A DNA stretch of 64,000 nucleotides from Uranotaenia lowii (Eukaryota; Arthropoda; Insecta; Diptera; Culicidae), in contig NC_073692.1 of assembly GCF_029784155.1 (NCBI RefSeq), positions 22,902,444 to 22,966,443 of the forward strand, in the 5' to 3' direction. A program made the position numbers and the translations under genes. Of the stretch, positions 24,867 through 35,691 are shown in pieces. Under the pieces are notes generated by a model. It was not told where the DNA came from, ran no database searches, and saw nothing but the letters and a program-made list of their open reading frames with translations. Position 1 is the first letter of the stretch; every line of letters starts with the position of its first letter.

Positions 24867-25435
24867 GGAAATGGCCTTCCGCTCATTATGAGTTGATGTT
24901 TAACAGTACATTTACGACTAGCGCTTCAACGTTAACCCAATCATCTCATACTTATACACATTGAGCTTAAATATATTGAGTCCCAAATTCGTGGCGTACA
25001 CAATATGATTAAGAATAATATTAATACAATATTAATATTAATGAAAAATATGATAATATTTTGTTCACAAGAACTATCAGTAAATGCAATGAAATGATTA
25101 ACTGTTGGTAGTATATTTCAAACATGATTTACTTTTCAAATGCCAATTAAATTCCTTTTTATTCCGTCCCGATGGAATGAACACTTCGTACAGGAAATGA
25201 CGTTTGGGTTAGTGGCAAAGGGGTCTGCACTTATACTCCTTCGGCTCCAAACAAAAAGTAATTTTTAGTAAGCAGGACCTCAAATATGAATCTGAAATCT
25301 AAACCCAAAATCTTAACCTTAATTCTAAAACTGAATACTTAATATGAAACCTGAATCCGATATCTGAATCAGGATCTGAAATTTGAAATCTAAATCAAAA
25401 TATGATTCTGAAATATGAATGTAAAATCTCAATCT
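24867..25435. other. centre of the foldback element
   Basis: AT-rich spacer with no coding signal. From about 25275 the sequence is a decayed version of the 13-bp repeat, typical of a satellite edge, before becoming regular near 25436. Confidence 0.7.
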
Positions 25436-26399
25436 GAAATCTGAATCTGAAATCTGAATCTGAAATCTGAACCTGAAATCTGAATCTGAAATCTGAATCT
25501 GAAATCTGAATCTGAAATCTAAATCTGAAATCTGATTCTGAAATCTGAATCTGAAATCTGAATCTGAAATCTGAATCTGAATCTGAAATCTGAATCTGAA
25601 ATCTGAATCTGAAATCTGAATCTGAAATCTGAATCTGAAATCTGAATCTGAAATCTGAATCTGAAATCTGAACCTGAAATCTGAATCTGAAATCTGAATC
25701 TGAAATCTGAATCTGAAATCTGAATCTGAAATCTGAATCTGAAATCTGAATCTGAAATCTGAATCTGAAATCTGAATCTGAAATCTGAATCTGAAATCTG
25801 AATCTGAAATCTGAATCTGAAATCTGAATCTGAAATCTGAATCTGAAATCTGAATCTGAAATCTGAATCTGAAATCTGAATATGAAATCTGAATCTGAAA
25901 TCTGAATCTGAAATCTGAATCTGAAATCTGAATCTGAAATCTGAATCTGAAATCTGAATCTGAAATCTGAATCTGAAATCTGAATCTGAAATCTGAATCT
26001 GAAATCTGAATCTGAAATCTGAATCTGAAATCTGAATCTGAAATCTGAATCTGAAACCTGAATCTGAAATCTGAATCTGAATCTGAAATCTGAATCTAAA
26101 ATCTGAATCTGAAATCTGAATCTGAAATCTGAATCTGAAATCTGAATCTGAAATCTGAATCTGAAATCTGAATCTGAAATCTGAATCTGAAATCTGAATC
26201 TGGAATCTGAATCTGAAATCTGAATCTGAAATCTGAATCTGAAATCTGAATCTCAAATCTGAAATCTGAATCTGAAATCTGAATCTGAAATCTGAATCTG
26301 AAATCTGAATCTGAAATCTGAATCTGAAATCTGAATCTGAAATTTGAATCTGAAATCTGAATCTGAAATGGGAATCTGAAATGGGAATCTGAAATCTGA
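25436..26399 (-). repeat. 13-bp satellite array, right arm (~74 copies)
   Basis: The reverse complement of the left-arm array (AAATCTGAATCTG). It shares the same kind of slip (ATCTGAATCTGAATCTG) near 25575 and 26080. Scattered variants differ from those on the left arm, so the arms have diverged since they formed or were independently homogenised. Confidence 0.97.
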
Positions 26400-26997
26400 A
26401 AACAGATTTTCATGCATACTGAACCTGAAATTAAATTTCGCGGATAATGATGGTTTGCTTTAGTTTAAGGTTCAGAACTAAAGCAAACAGCCAATATCCG
26501 CAAATTGGATTGAAAAAGAATAAACAATCTCTTACAAGCCCAACCGTAGTTGGGCGGTTTGCATTTTATTCAGTAAAATTGGACTTTTAAAGTAAACTGT
26601 AACTGCGCCTCATTCTCTTTACCTAGTCATCCGCGCGCTACAAGACACCCGACACCCTCAATCGTCGAGCGACGTCCGAACACCACACGCAAGCAATGCA
26701 CCATATCGATAATCCATCCCATCCTAACACGGCTCGGCGTCTTGCCTTAGGCTGCCGAACGCATCAGACAAACATACAATTGAACGTTCAAAAGTGAACA
26801 TTCAATTGAATGTTCAAACGACCCTATCTCGATAAGGTCGTTTGTTCATATCCCCGATAAATTCAAACGAACGGATCCTTCGGTTGACGTCGCCTTAAAA
26901 TCAGTAGGCGAACTGTTCGCAAAGCATCGGAATGAACTTAAGAGATGCAGTCATTTGAACCAATCGTGCCACAGCGTCGTTGCGATGCGTTCATTTA
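26400..26997 (-). repeat. right arm of giant inverted repeat (unique portion)
   Basis: Near-identical reverse complement of 23339-23940. Matching stops at CGTTCATTT, after which the two ends of the element are different. Confidence 0.9.
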
Positions 26998-27536
26998 CAA
27001 TCAAAAGTCGGCGTGCTATGTTCGCAAGCCGACGCTTCCGAAGATGAAGTTAGTTTGATGTGGTCGGGAAAAAGTCAAACGTTGCTTACAAAATGATGCG
27101 ATGCTTTGCACCTCTGTTGGTATTAACTGGCGAATGTGGAAAAACTTAACAACTTAACAAAAAAACTTGAAAAAAAATCTAAAACTGTTCCAAACGCCAA
27201 GTACGTTCCGCAGTGGCGAAAAAAAACCACAAGTTTTCAACCATTTTGTGGTAAATACAAGAGAAATACCAAAATGGTTAAAATGTTTTACAGAAAAATT
27301 CTTAAAAAATAATCATATTGATAGTTTTGAAGCAAAGACCATGAAGTGGTCCAATGGGATTGGAAATAACCAAAATTGGTAACAAAAAAAAACGAGCATG
27401 TTCGCTCTATAGGATAGGCAGAAAATATGATTTTGTATGGAAGCCTCTCTTGCATAAAAAGTGAGGTTCTAAAAAAAAATTAGGCAAACTATTTATGATC
27501 CGAAAAACCCTCGGATATAAAATTTGATTTCATATG

Positions 27537-28802
27537 CAGTGTTCGGCATCGCTAACTGAAAAATTAGCGCCGCTAACTGGATCGCTAATTTAGTCGCTAA
27601 TTAAAACCGCTAAATTTGCTGAAAAAGTTATCTCTAAAAGCTTAAAGCGCTAATCGCTAACTGTTAACTGTTGCCCAACAAAAACGTGAACAAAAAAAAT
27701 TAATTTCGTGTTTTTTGAATGTACAGTACAAATGTTACACCGAAATTGGAAATACAGTTAACTAAAACTTCTGAAAACAACATACAAAAAATTAACTGTT
27801 CATAGAATGGACACAGTTGAATCATAAGTTTTTTTTTATTCCAAAGCTTTGCAATCATAGTGTAGTTTTTTTTTTGTAAAATCTTCAACCAGTTTTCACC
27901 TCTTCCAAACTTGTGTGACTCTCATGTTAAAAGCGTTTCCAAACGTGAATATTCATACAATATCTATTCGAACCTAAATCGAAAACAAAACGAACAATTC
28001 AATGCACATACTGCTTTACAATTTAAATTTTTTCTCTAGTGATTTTTTTTCTTATTTTATAAGAACTGAACTGATCTGTGAAATAAAAAAAGGAACTTAT
28101 TCTTGAAATGCTAGTATTTAAATTACTTTAAAACAATAGACCAATTAAAGGATGTAAAAAAGATCGATATTGTTGAGCAACTTTCATTAGATTCTTCTTC
28201 TTTGACTATTGCCAAAGAAGTACTAAACGAATTTAGAAGTTAATGTCAAGGTCATTAAAATACTAGGTTTTTCTGACTTTTACAATATGTAGGCGAGGAG
28301 AACACGGTGAAGTGTGGTGAAGCTCGTTATCTTTGCTTACAAACTAGCAGTGTTCTAAAATGTAAAGACAAGCTTAGGTTTCAGCTATTCTATGAATTAA
28401 AGGTTAAGAAACGCAACGAAGCAATCAACATGGTTGATTCTAAAAGTCGACAGATCGAATCAAATGCTGTTTACCCATCTTGGTTAATCTGCGTGACTGT
28501 GGTGTGAGGTGACCCACAATATTCCTATCATTTGACTCTTGTACGCTTTCTTCCATTGAGACCATTCGAAGTGCCTGATTAGCCTGATAAATGACTAAAA
28601 GTATAAATACCTACTTCTATTAGCAATGATCCATGAGTTTTAGAAAAAATATATGGGATAAGCGGTCTTCAATTAGCGGAACCATAAAATAGCGGAACTT
28701 TTTAATTCGCTAGCTTATCAAAAATTTAGCGGCAGAATAAATCCGCTAACAAAAAGTTAGCGGACTAATTAGCGATTAGCGGTTTAGCGCTAGAGTGCAC
28801 TG
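27537..28802. mobile_element. non-autonomous hAT element (1.27 kb), TIR CAGTG, 8-bp TSD
   Basis: The left end reads CAGTGTTCGGCATCGC and the right end GCGCTAGAGTGCACTG. The octamer TTCATATG flanks it at 27529-27536 and 28803-28810, and removing the element restores the neighbouring repeat unit (compare 29190-29230). Both ends are loaded with CGCTAA/TTAGCG motifs in both orientations, likely subterminal transposase-binding repeats. The interior has no transposase signature. Confidence 0.92.
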
Positions 28803-28967
28803 TTCATATGGACTGTTCGTTTAAACGTGATTGTGTTACAAAGAAAACGCCTCTATTTTTATATATAAGATAAGCAGAAAAGGTGATTTTGTACGGGAGC
28901 CTCCGTTCTATGAAAAGTGAGTATCTCGAAAATATCATACAAACCATTTCTGATCCGAAAGATCCGC

Positions 28968-29185
28968 AGAGGAAGGCTGTCTGTGGCGCAGAGGATAGCC
29001 TTCAAGTCTTCTAAGCCAGTGGGCATGAGATCGAATCTCGGTCACGGCATACATAGTACACTTTCTGTAAATTGGTGGTTTTAGCATTTGTGAGATGCTA
29101 GCTATCATACCCTCGAAAGATGTACGGTTAGAGTTAAGAAAAAGGAAACAAGTTACATTGTTTGTGTTCGTTTAAAAAAACCCTT
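28968..29185 (+). mobile_element. tRNA-derived SINE-like insertion
   Basis: TGGCGCAGAGG (28984-28994) fits a pol III A box and GATCGAATC (29029-29037) fits the B box consensus exactly. They start 45 bp apart, as in a tRNA gene. The sequence around the B box can form a short T-stem (GAG..CTC). The acceptor stem does not pair well, so this is a tRNA-derived head and not a functional tRNA. About 140 bp of unrelated body follow and end in an A-rich stretch. It interrupts the tandem repeat unit. No convincing TSD was seen. Confidence 0.7.
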
Positions 29186-29275
29186 GGATACAAAATTTCA
29201 CTTCATTTCGACCGTCCGTTTATACGTGATGATGTTACAAAGAAAACGCCCCCATTTTTATATATAAGATAATTT

Positions 29276-29835
29276 TGAAAATAGAAAAAATGAATACTGC
29301 AAATTATGTATTGATTGGATGAAGTGTGGCGAGCCATAAATTCGCCCATTTGGTATTGTACAAATTTTAACATTTTTTAATGCCGTAGAACACTTTACCC
29401 AGTACTATGGCTGGCTTAATGATATCACCTACAAACTGTTAATTGCTTTTATTAGCCTACAGCAACACTGTTGATGTGAAAATATTTTTCGGACTATCAC
29501 CAATTTTTTTTTAAATTTTTATTATTTAGTTTCCAATCTGGGCTGAAATACACCTAAATGCAAATCAAAGATCCACCTTTTAAATCTCGTATTCATATGC
29601 TGGAATATGTTTGTTCTACATCACACGTTTGCTAATTTCCGAATTTTATCCATCCTAACATAATTTTTATAATATCAGCTCGTAGAATTTTTTGTATTAT
29701 TTTTTACTTCTAAATGTATTCAGCAACCTTAAGCTTTTTCTTTAAAAAGACTTTTGACAGAAAAAATGTACAATTTAATTCGAATAAAACCAAAAATTAC
29801 TGCAATTGGTGCTTTGTGCGTTATGACATTCTTAA
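29276..29835. other. AT-rich non-coding DNA
   Basis: Nothing was recognised. Confidence 0.45.
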
Positions 29836-29837
29836 TA

Positions 29838-30936
29838 CAGATCTCGTTCGTTTTTGGCAACATTCGATTTTGGCAACATTCGATTTTGGCAACATCCGAT
29901 TTTGGCACATGTGTCAAAATCGAACGGTTTTTAGAAGCGACATTCCCTTTCAATTTTCTCTATAACAGGACCAATATAATTTAAACAAACACCATAAATA
30001 CGTTTTTATGTTTTGAAATGGTGATAAAATACAACAAAAAAACAAAAAAAAAAAGTAAAGTTCTCAAAAATGACAAAAAGATGAAAATTTTTAAAAATTT
30101 AAAAACAAATTCAAACAAAAGACTAAAAATGACAAAAAACAACAAAAAAATGATGAAGAATGAAAAAAAAAACCACAAATATATAAAAGTGCAAAATACA
30201 TCAAAAACATGAGAAAAAATAATAAAAGATGACTAAAAAATTTCGGAATTGACCAAATAACGTTAATGATAATTGTTTGGGCTCGGCCGATGGGGGGTTC
30301 GGATTCGGGGTATTTCTTCCCGTCTCTCGTTGACGGCATCCACCAACAGCAGGAATAAGGTAAGTCGCCGATACTTATTGGCACAGCAGCTGATCACACT
30401 CGTTGGGGAGAAATTTTGTTTGCACTTCTGTGTTCTTCGGTGATAGTTGATCGCTAGGCAATAACATTGCATCTATTTTGCCACTTGTACTTAGCCCGAT
30501 TTCGGATTCACTTGACAAAAGTAGCTTATTAGGACTTATTGAATTTATTAGGAATGAAGTGAAATTCCGTGCTTCTAATTTAACGTATATTCTATTCTAA
30601 TCTAACTAAAATGGCTTACATACTATTGTGTGAGACTCTCTCGGCGAAAGTTGTTATGTTGCGAGAGAGTTATGTTTATTCTAAGGTACGTGCACAGATA
30701 ATGAGCGTTTGCGAACAAATGGCTTAAAGTGTCAAGTGAACATCTAAAAAACACACATTAAAAGTAATTCATGACCGGTGTAGTACCGATCAATAATAAA
30801 AATATTTATTTTTTGAAAATAAAACAAAAAAAACTGACTTAAGAAAAAACTGAAAAAAAAACAGTTCGATTTTGGCAACATTCGACTTTGGCAACACAAT
30901 ATGTTCGGGCATGTTGCCAAAATCGAACGGAGTCTG
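29838..30936. mobile_element. 1.1-kb Tc1/mariner-like (pogo-type ends) non-autonomous element, TA TSD
   Basis: The left end reads CAGATCTCGTTCG then TTTTTGGCAACAT. The right end reversed reads CAGACTCCGTTCG then ATTTTGGCAACAT. TA flanks both ends (29836-29837, 30937-30938). CAG termini with TA duplication fit the pogo branch of Tc1/mariner. The 16-bp motif CGATTTTGGCAACATT is repeated several times inside each end, with a small hairpin at 29911-29930. The interior holds A-rich low-complexity DNA (30030-30220) and a GC-richer block (30250-30700) of unknown origin; there is no transposase. Confidence 0.78.
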
Positions 30937-30938
30937 TA

Positions 30939-31577
30939 TATAAAAAAACTATGAATTTCCAAACGTTTTATTTTGAATTTGTTGCAACTCACCCCTTTTT
31001 CTTAAAAGGGTGAAAAACGCACGTTTCCGTAAAATTAAAAATAACTGTTGGAACCGTTTTTTTTGTGATTACGTCAATTTTATGTCCCATCAACCTTAAA
31101 ACTTTTGATGTTTAAGCGATATGATTATCTGTGGACATTAAGTTTTTAGAAGCCATTGAAATTGAAAACTGTTGCATGAAGCCCCAGTTAACGATACATT
31201 ATCTGTAAACACGTGACCGAAACGAAGGAACTTGAAGGTTTACCATTTTTGAGGTTGGGTGGTACAAAAAGCCTTAATAACGTTGAATAAATCATTTAAC
31301 TGAATGCAAAACCAAATGTTTGACACTTTGCTTGGTTTTTCAATTAGTAATTTCGATGATTTCATAACAAAACTTTAAATGCGCTTATTGGAATTCTCCC
31401 CAAAAATGTGATTTAATTTGTTTTTGTTCAGCTATTGGGAATAGATATGAACTGTGGAATATCTACCACAGTAGATGTCAGCTTTTCTATTGTAAATTTT
31501 TCTTTGATAAAATATAGTTGAGCTCCTTGATCTGGTAAGCCCAATGTTATCTGATTTTAATCTCATCTAGGCCATGG
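30939..31577. other. AT-rich non-coding DNA
   Basis: Nothing was recognised. Confidence 0.45.
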
Positions 31578-31585
31578 GATAAAAG

Positions 31586-33171
31586 TAGGGTGGTCGGATT
31601 TACCGGTTTTTTTTTTCAAATCCAGTGTTTCGGTATTCGTAATTTATAAAACCGATAAATACCGGTATTTTTCAAAGCATATCGTATTCATGAAAAAGTT
31701 TCGTCTAATTGCAGTAGTTATGGCATAAAATGCTACAAATTTATAACGCAATAGATTTAGCAACATTTTCGTACGAAAAATATGGTATTATTGTGTCTTT
31801 AAATTATCCCTTTGTCATAAATCTATCATCATCCTCATGATAATCATAATATTTATCATATTCATTTTATTATTGTAACTTCGCTGTGAGGTTGCAGAAA
31901 TGATAGTAATTTAATATAATGTTCAACCAATTTTTGTCCTGTATTCTGTTATAGGTACAGTATTCAGATTTAAGAACTGATTTTACAGATTTAGTAAAAG
32001 TTTTAAAACGTCTTTCATGAAAATGATATACAAAATATATATATTTTGATATACAAAAAGATTTTGCGGTAAAAAAAAATTAGGCAAATAACAAAACTCT
32101 GTGACAAAGTTTCTGGTTTACTCACAGAATTTCAGATTTTTGTTGTCCAAAATACAAATGTTTTTCCCGAAACTTAGGTCGTGATCGCATTCAGTTTACC
32201 TTTCTAACATTAAAACTGACAAATAGAACTAAAAATGTATTTAAATTTCAGTCAAATTCAGCAATAAATATAGTGGTTGGTATCTGATCCATACGTGTTT
32301 TATTATTATTATTATTTATTTATTTGTTAAATTTATTAAAACTTTGTTACTGCTTTGTCTGAAAAAAGAAAAAGCTTCAATAGCGTTAAAAATATAAACA
32401 ACAGAATTCCATCAATTACTTTGAAAATATTGATAGATAAATTTCTGACAAACATTTGAACATGCGTTGAACTGCTGACTCTGTTGAAAAATTTAATATT
32501 TTAAAACGAAGTAGGAAGTTTCTAATCAGTTTTAAACATTTTTGGTTTTAAATTTTGAATTTGTGAAAGCCCGGCACCGCTTAGAACGATTTTGATAAAC
32601 TTGGCCTGTTCATAGATAAATCATTTTTGCATCTTTTGACCAAATTCCAGTTTTTCAATGAAAATACAGTGATTACTGTCAAGCAATCTTAAATTTATTG
32701 TAGCTGTATCTTTTCTTCAGTCATTGTACACTTGAATTGTCCTTAAATGTTGTGGAGCGTTAGTTCGATAGCTGAACTGAAATGCGTTAAGTTTCATGAA
32801 AAAGTATCTTCTAAGAGAGAAATGGCAGCTTGTCAATGCTCTTTTGAACGCCACTAAAGCTTCCAAAGAGTTACATCGTTGAGTTTAGCAATAATGAGTT
32901 TAGCAATAATCAAATCTAACATAAACCTAGCAGTAAGGTTTATTGAGCTTAGATTTTGAAGCTGAATGAACAAAATTTGAGTATTTGCACTCATACATAT
33001 TTGGTAATAAAAAATTAGCTGTGTCAATATAATTTCAATGCAAAAGAATAATGAAAAATTTACCGGAAATACCAGTTTTTTTACCGTCTCAATAGTCGGT
33101 ATTTCCGGTCTTGGAAAATGGACGGTTTTACCGGTTTTACTGGTTTCGGTAAAACCGGTTAGACCACCCTA
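31586..33171. mobile_element. non-autonomous hAT-type element (1.59 kb), TIR TAGGGTGGTC, 8-bp TSD
   Basis: The left end reads TAGGGTGGTCGGATTTACCGG and the right end CCGGTTAGACCACCCTA. The octamer GATAAAAG flanks it exactly at 31578-31585 and 33172-33179. The ends carry repeated ACCGGT/CCGGTA motifs in both orientations. The interior is AT-rich with no recognisable transposase. Confidence 0.9.
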
Positions 33172-33179
33172 GATAAAAG

Positions 33180-35517
33180 TTATTTTAACAATTGTGACCA
33201 GTAATTTGAAAACTTATGCATTGCTACTGTACACTAGCTCCATCAACTAGATCGCAATAAATTCAAGTCACTATAAGAGCTATATCAACCGATAGGAATT
33301 GTAAAATTATTGCAACACTGGTTTTATTTGATATTTCAATAAAAACGAACGATGATTTAAATCTTTGAAAAATTCATTCCACCATCGACTTCCATGAATT
33401 TCACAAGACGAGCTTTTATCTCAGCTTTTTTCCCAATCGAGCATCTCTCGCAGCATCCGGAAAAGTTTTCCTCTCCATTCGAATGCTCTCCCAAAACGTG
33501 AGACGAACAGGAACTCAACCCCGGGTGGTTTGCTGTCACAAATAATCATCCGAAAGTGGCTTTACCATGTTAGTCCACGAATATGGGGCCAGAAAAGTCA
33601 CTCACTCAATTAGTAGCGCACTGATCAGACAGCAGGACCTCCCAGCCTTCGTCGAGGTGCACTTGAATTCAGTCTAGCAGGTCGTGTCACGCGCGTCGAA
33701 CATCATCATCTCATCCGGGGTGCCCCAGATTCCTGGACAGACGGTCGGCGGATATTTGGATAGCTGTTCTCTGGGACAGTTTGAATTTTCCTTTTTTTAT
33801 TTGAGGGGTAAGACAGTCACAGTCAGTGTGTAATTGATCCATCCCCCGGTCCTCCGTCTTTGGACTTTCAACTACTATTGAGGCGAGGAAAGCAAATTGT
33901 AAGAAGCTGTTCTGTTCAAATTGTGCGTTCCAGGGTTGACGGTGGAAGGATTCTTTTTCCTTTTTGATTGCTTGAGTGGTTTTTTTTAAAGGATGGAGCC
34001 ACGGATTTTGTAACGGTTTTTTTTTCTGACGGTAGTGTGTCCTGCTTGAACTCAACCTGTCGGGTTCTTATGGTCGTCGTCTTAGTCGAGCGTCGTCGGT
34101 TGGCTCGGATTGGGACAAATGTGATTGCGTGTGGAAAAAAAAGGATGCTGCTGTTACGTGCCCCAGAAGGACGCGCGATTTTTCCCTTCATTCTACGCTA
34201 ATTAGTGCTAAGTGTGAGGGTGTGTATGTGTGAGTTTGTAAGTGAGCTTTAGTGAGGAGTGAATTTCATCAGCGGCCGACCATCATTCATGGAGATTTTT
34301 TTTTGTGCTGTTACGTGCCAAGCCAAGTCAAGTAGATACCTCCAGCTCATCCTTCGGGGGGAAAAGTGCGAAAAAGGCAAGCGACAGCAGTTAGGAGAGA
34401 TTTTTAATTAGTTCTTCAGCTCGCATAAGAGTCAAGTTTTGTGCGCCGACACTGGAATTCAAGGATATCCGAAAAGATTAAGTGCTCCTTAGTAGGAAAA
34501 TGAGCATCTTGAGGATGGAATAGGCTTGGTCTGACCTTTGAGTGTAATGAAACAGCAAGAGGAAAAAAAGGCTGCTGGCATTTTGGAATTTGATTGCGCT
34601 TCGTGGAAATTTAATCTCGCGGCTCGCGGTATCGTGCTTTGGCAGTTCATAACAGCTCGTCATCGCAACTCTTGTGTTCCGCCAGGAGTTCTGCTCCTCA
34701 TTGAGCATCTTCAAACGGATTTAGTGCTACGTTAGTATCCTCAGCTTTAATCCTGCAGAAATCATCGCCTCAGAATTATTCTACATCCGTTTCCTGTTCA
34801 AATAAAACTACTCACGGGAGCAACCACATCTAACAGCAAAGACAAATATTTGCTACCACCCCGTTGATGTTTGTGCAAGCAAAGTTAATTAATTAGAGTG
34901 TGCTCGTCGTAGTTGGGTATGTGCTTCGTGTGTGCCACCGTGAAAAAGCAAATGATAAAAAGCGGAAAGCTAATTTCCGTCATGTGCAGTGAATGGTGCT
35001 GAATGAGCTTCTCAAATGTATGTTTGAAAATAAAAAAAAACCCACGCTTCCAATCAACGCCAGAAGCTGTAGCTACTGCTGGCTGAGTGATCATCGTTAG
35101 TCAATATTTGTACAATATCTGTATGTTGTCGGGGACCCAGAAGTGATCATTCACGGAACGCTGCGGATATTTTGTTTGGATAAAATCGAACACTGACCCG
35201 GACTTGGTCCCTGGAGCTTCAACGAGACAGTGTGGACAGTTCAGGTAAATTACATAAATCATTCTGGTCCAACAGATGCCATCACCAAATCTCCGAGCAA
35301 ACAAACAGGTGTGGTTCTGCAGAACGTGAAATGTCACGTCCGGATATATTTACACATTAGGGCTTTTGGTGCTGAATGCAAATCAATGACCTCGTATCAA
35401 TTTCTCTCAGGGGTCGTTGGGTTGAACCTTGAAGGAATAAACGAACAAACATGTGCGGATTTCTTCTGGTTGGTGTTATGCAATAAATTGACCAAGATGG
35501 CGGATAATACAATTTGA
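33180..35517. other. GC-richer single-copy-looking block
   Basis: From about 33350 to 35400 the G+C content is higher than in the flanks and repeats are absent. Several overlapping frames of 60-115 codons are open on both strands without recognisable motifs. It could be 5' untranslated or intronic regulatory sequence of a neighbouring gene. I cannot assign exons. Confidence 0.35.
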
Positions 35518-35691
35518 GTCAAAATTGTAAAAACAAATAAATTTTGTTTTCAGTGTTTGACTTCAGGATGAGATTTTCCTAACTTCAAAGATTAAAGTAT
35601 TATTTATAATATTTGGATATATGAATTTGGAAAAATCTTATCCTGAAAACAAACACTGAATTCAAAATTGATTTGATTTTACAATTTTGAC
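35518..35691. repeat. 174-bp imperfect palindrome, MITE-like
   Basis: The outer ends GTCAAAATTGTAAAA and TTTTACAATTTTGAC are inverted, and pairing continues inward through TTCAGTGTTTG and AGGAT(G/A)AGATTTT for about 65 bases per arm. No TSD could be defined. Confidence 0.75.

Larger units (their letters stand above)
23231..27116. mobile_element. 3.9-kb hAT-type foldback element with satellite-bearing arms, 8-bp TSD
   Basis: The ends read CAGAGGTGCAAA and TTTGCACCTCTG (exact 12-bp inverted termini of the CAGNG type). The octamer TTGGTATT flanks the element at 23223-23230 and 27117-27124. About 100 bp of non-matching sequence at each end is followed by near-identical inverted arms (23339-24866 versus about 25436-26997). 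Each arm consists of ~600 bp of unique sequence plus ~930-960 bp of a 13-bp tandem repeat. A ~570-bp AT-rich centre separates the arms. No transposase frame is present. A collapsed or artefactual assembly of the palindrome cannot be excluded, but the differing ~100-bp ends and the exact TSD argue for a real single insertion. Confidence 0.88.
27410..29275. repeat. degenerate ~190-bp tandem repeat, two units, each interrupted by an insertion
   Basis: Two units share, in order, TTTTGTA(T/C)GG(A/G)AGCCTC, TGATCCGAAA, CCCT(C/T)GGATA(T/C)AAAATTT and ACAAAGAAAACGCC, ending in TTTTTATATATAAGATA. Unit 1 (27410-28880) is split by the hAT element at 27537. Unit 2 (from about 28870 to 29275) is split by the SINE-like insert near 28968. 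The intact junction in unit 2 defines the pre-insertion site of the hAT element in unit 1. Confidence 0.8.

Noticed and set aside
23923..26413. Open frames of 230-322 codons with FRFQIQISDSD repeats
   Set aside because: The 13-bp unit contains no stop in one sense, so all three frames are open. They are products of the satellite.
28981..29050. Functional tRNA gene
   Set aside because: A and B boxes are good, but the acceptor and anticodon stems do not pair convincingly, so I call it a tRNA-derived SINE-like head.
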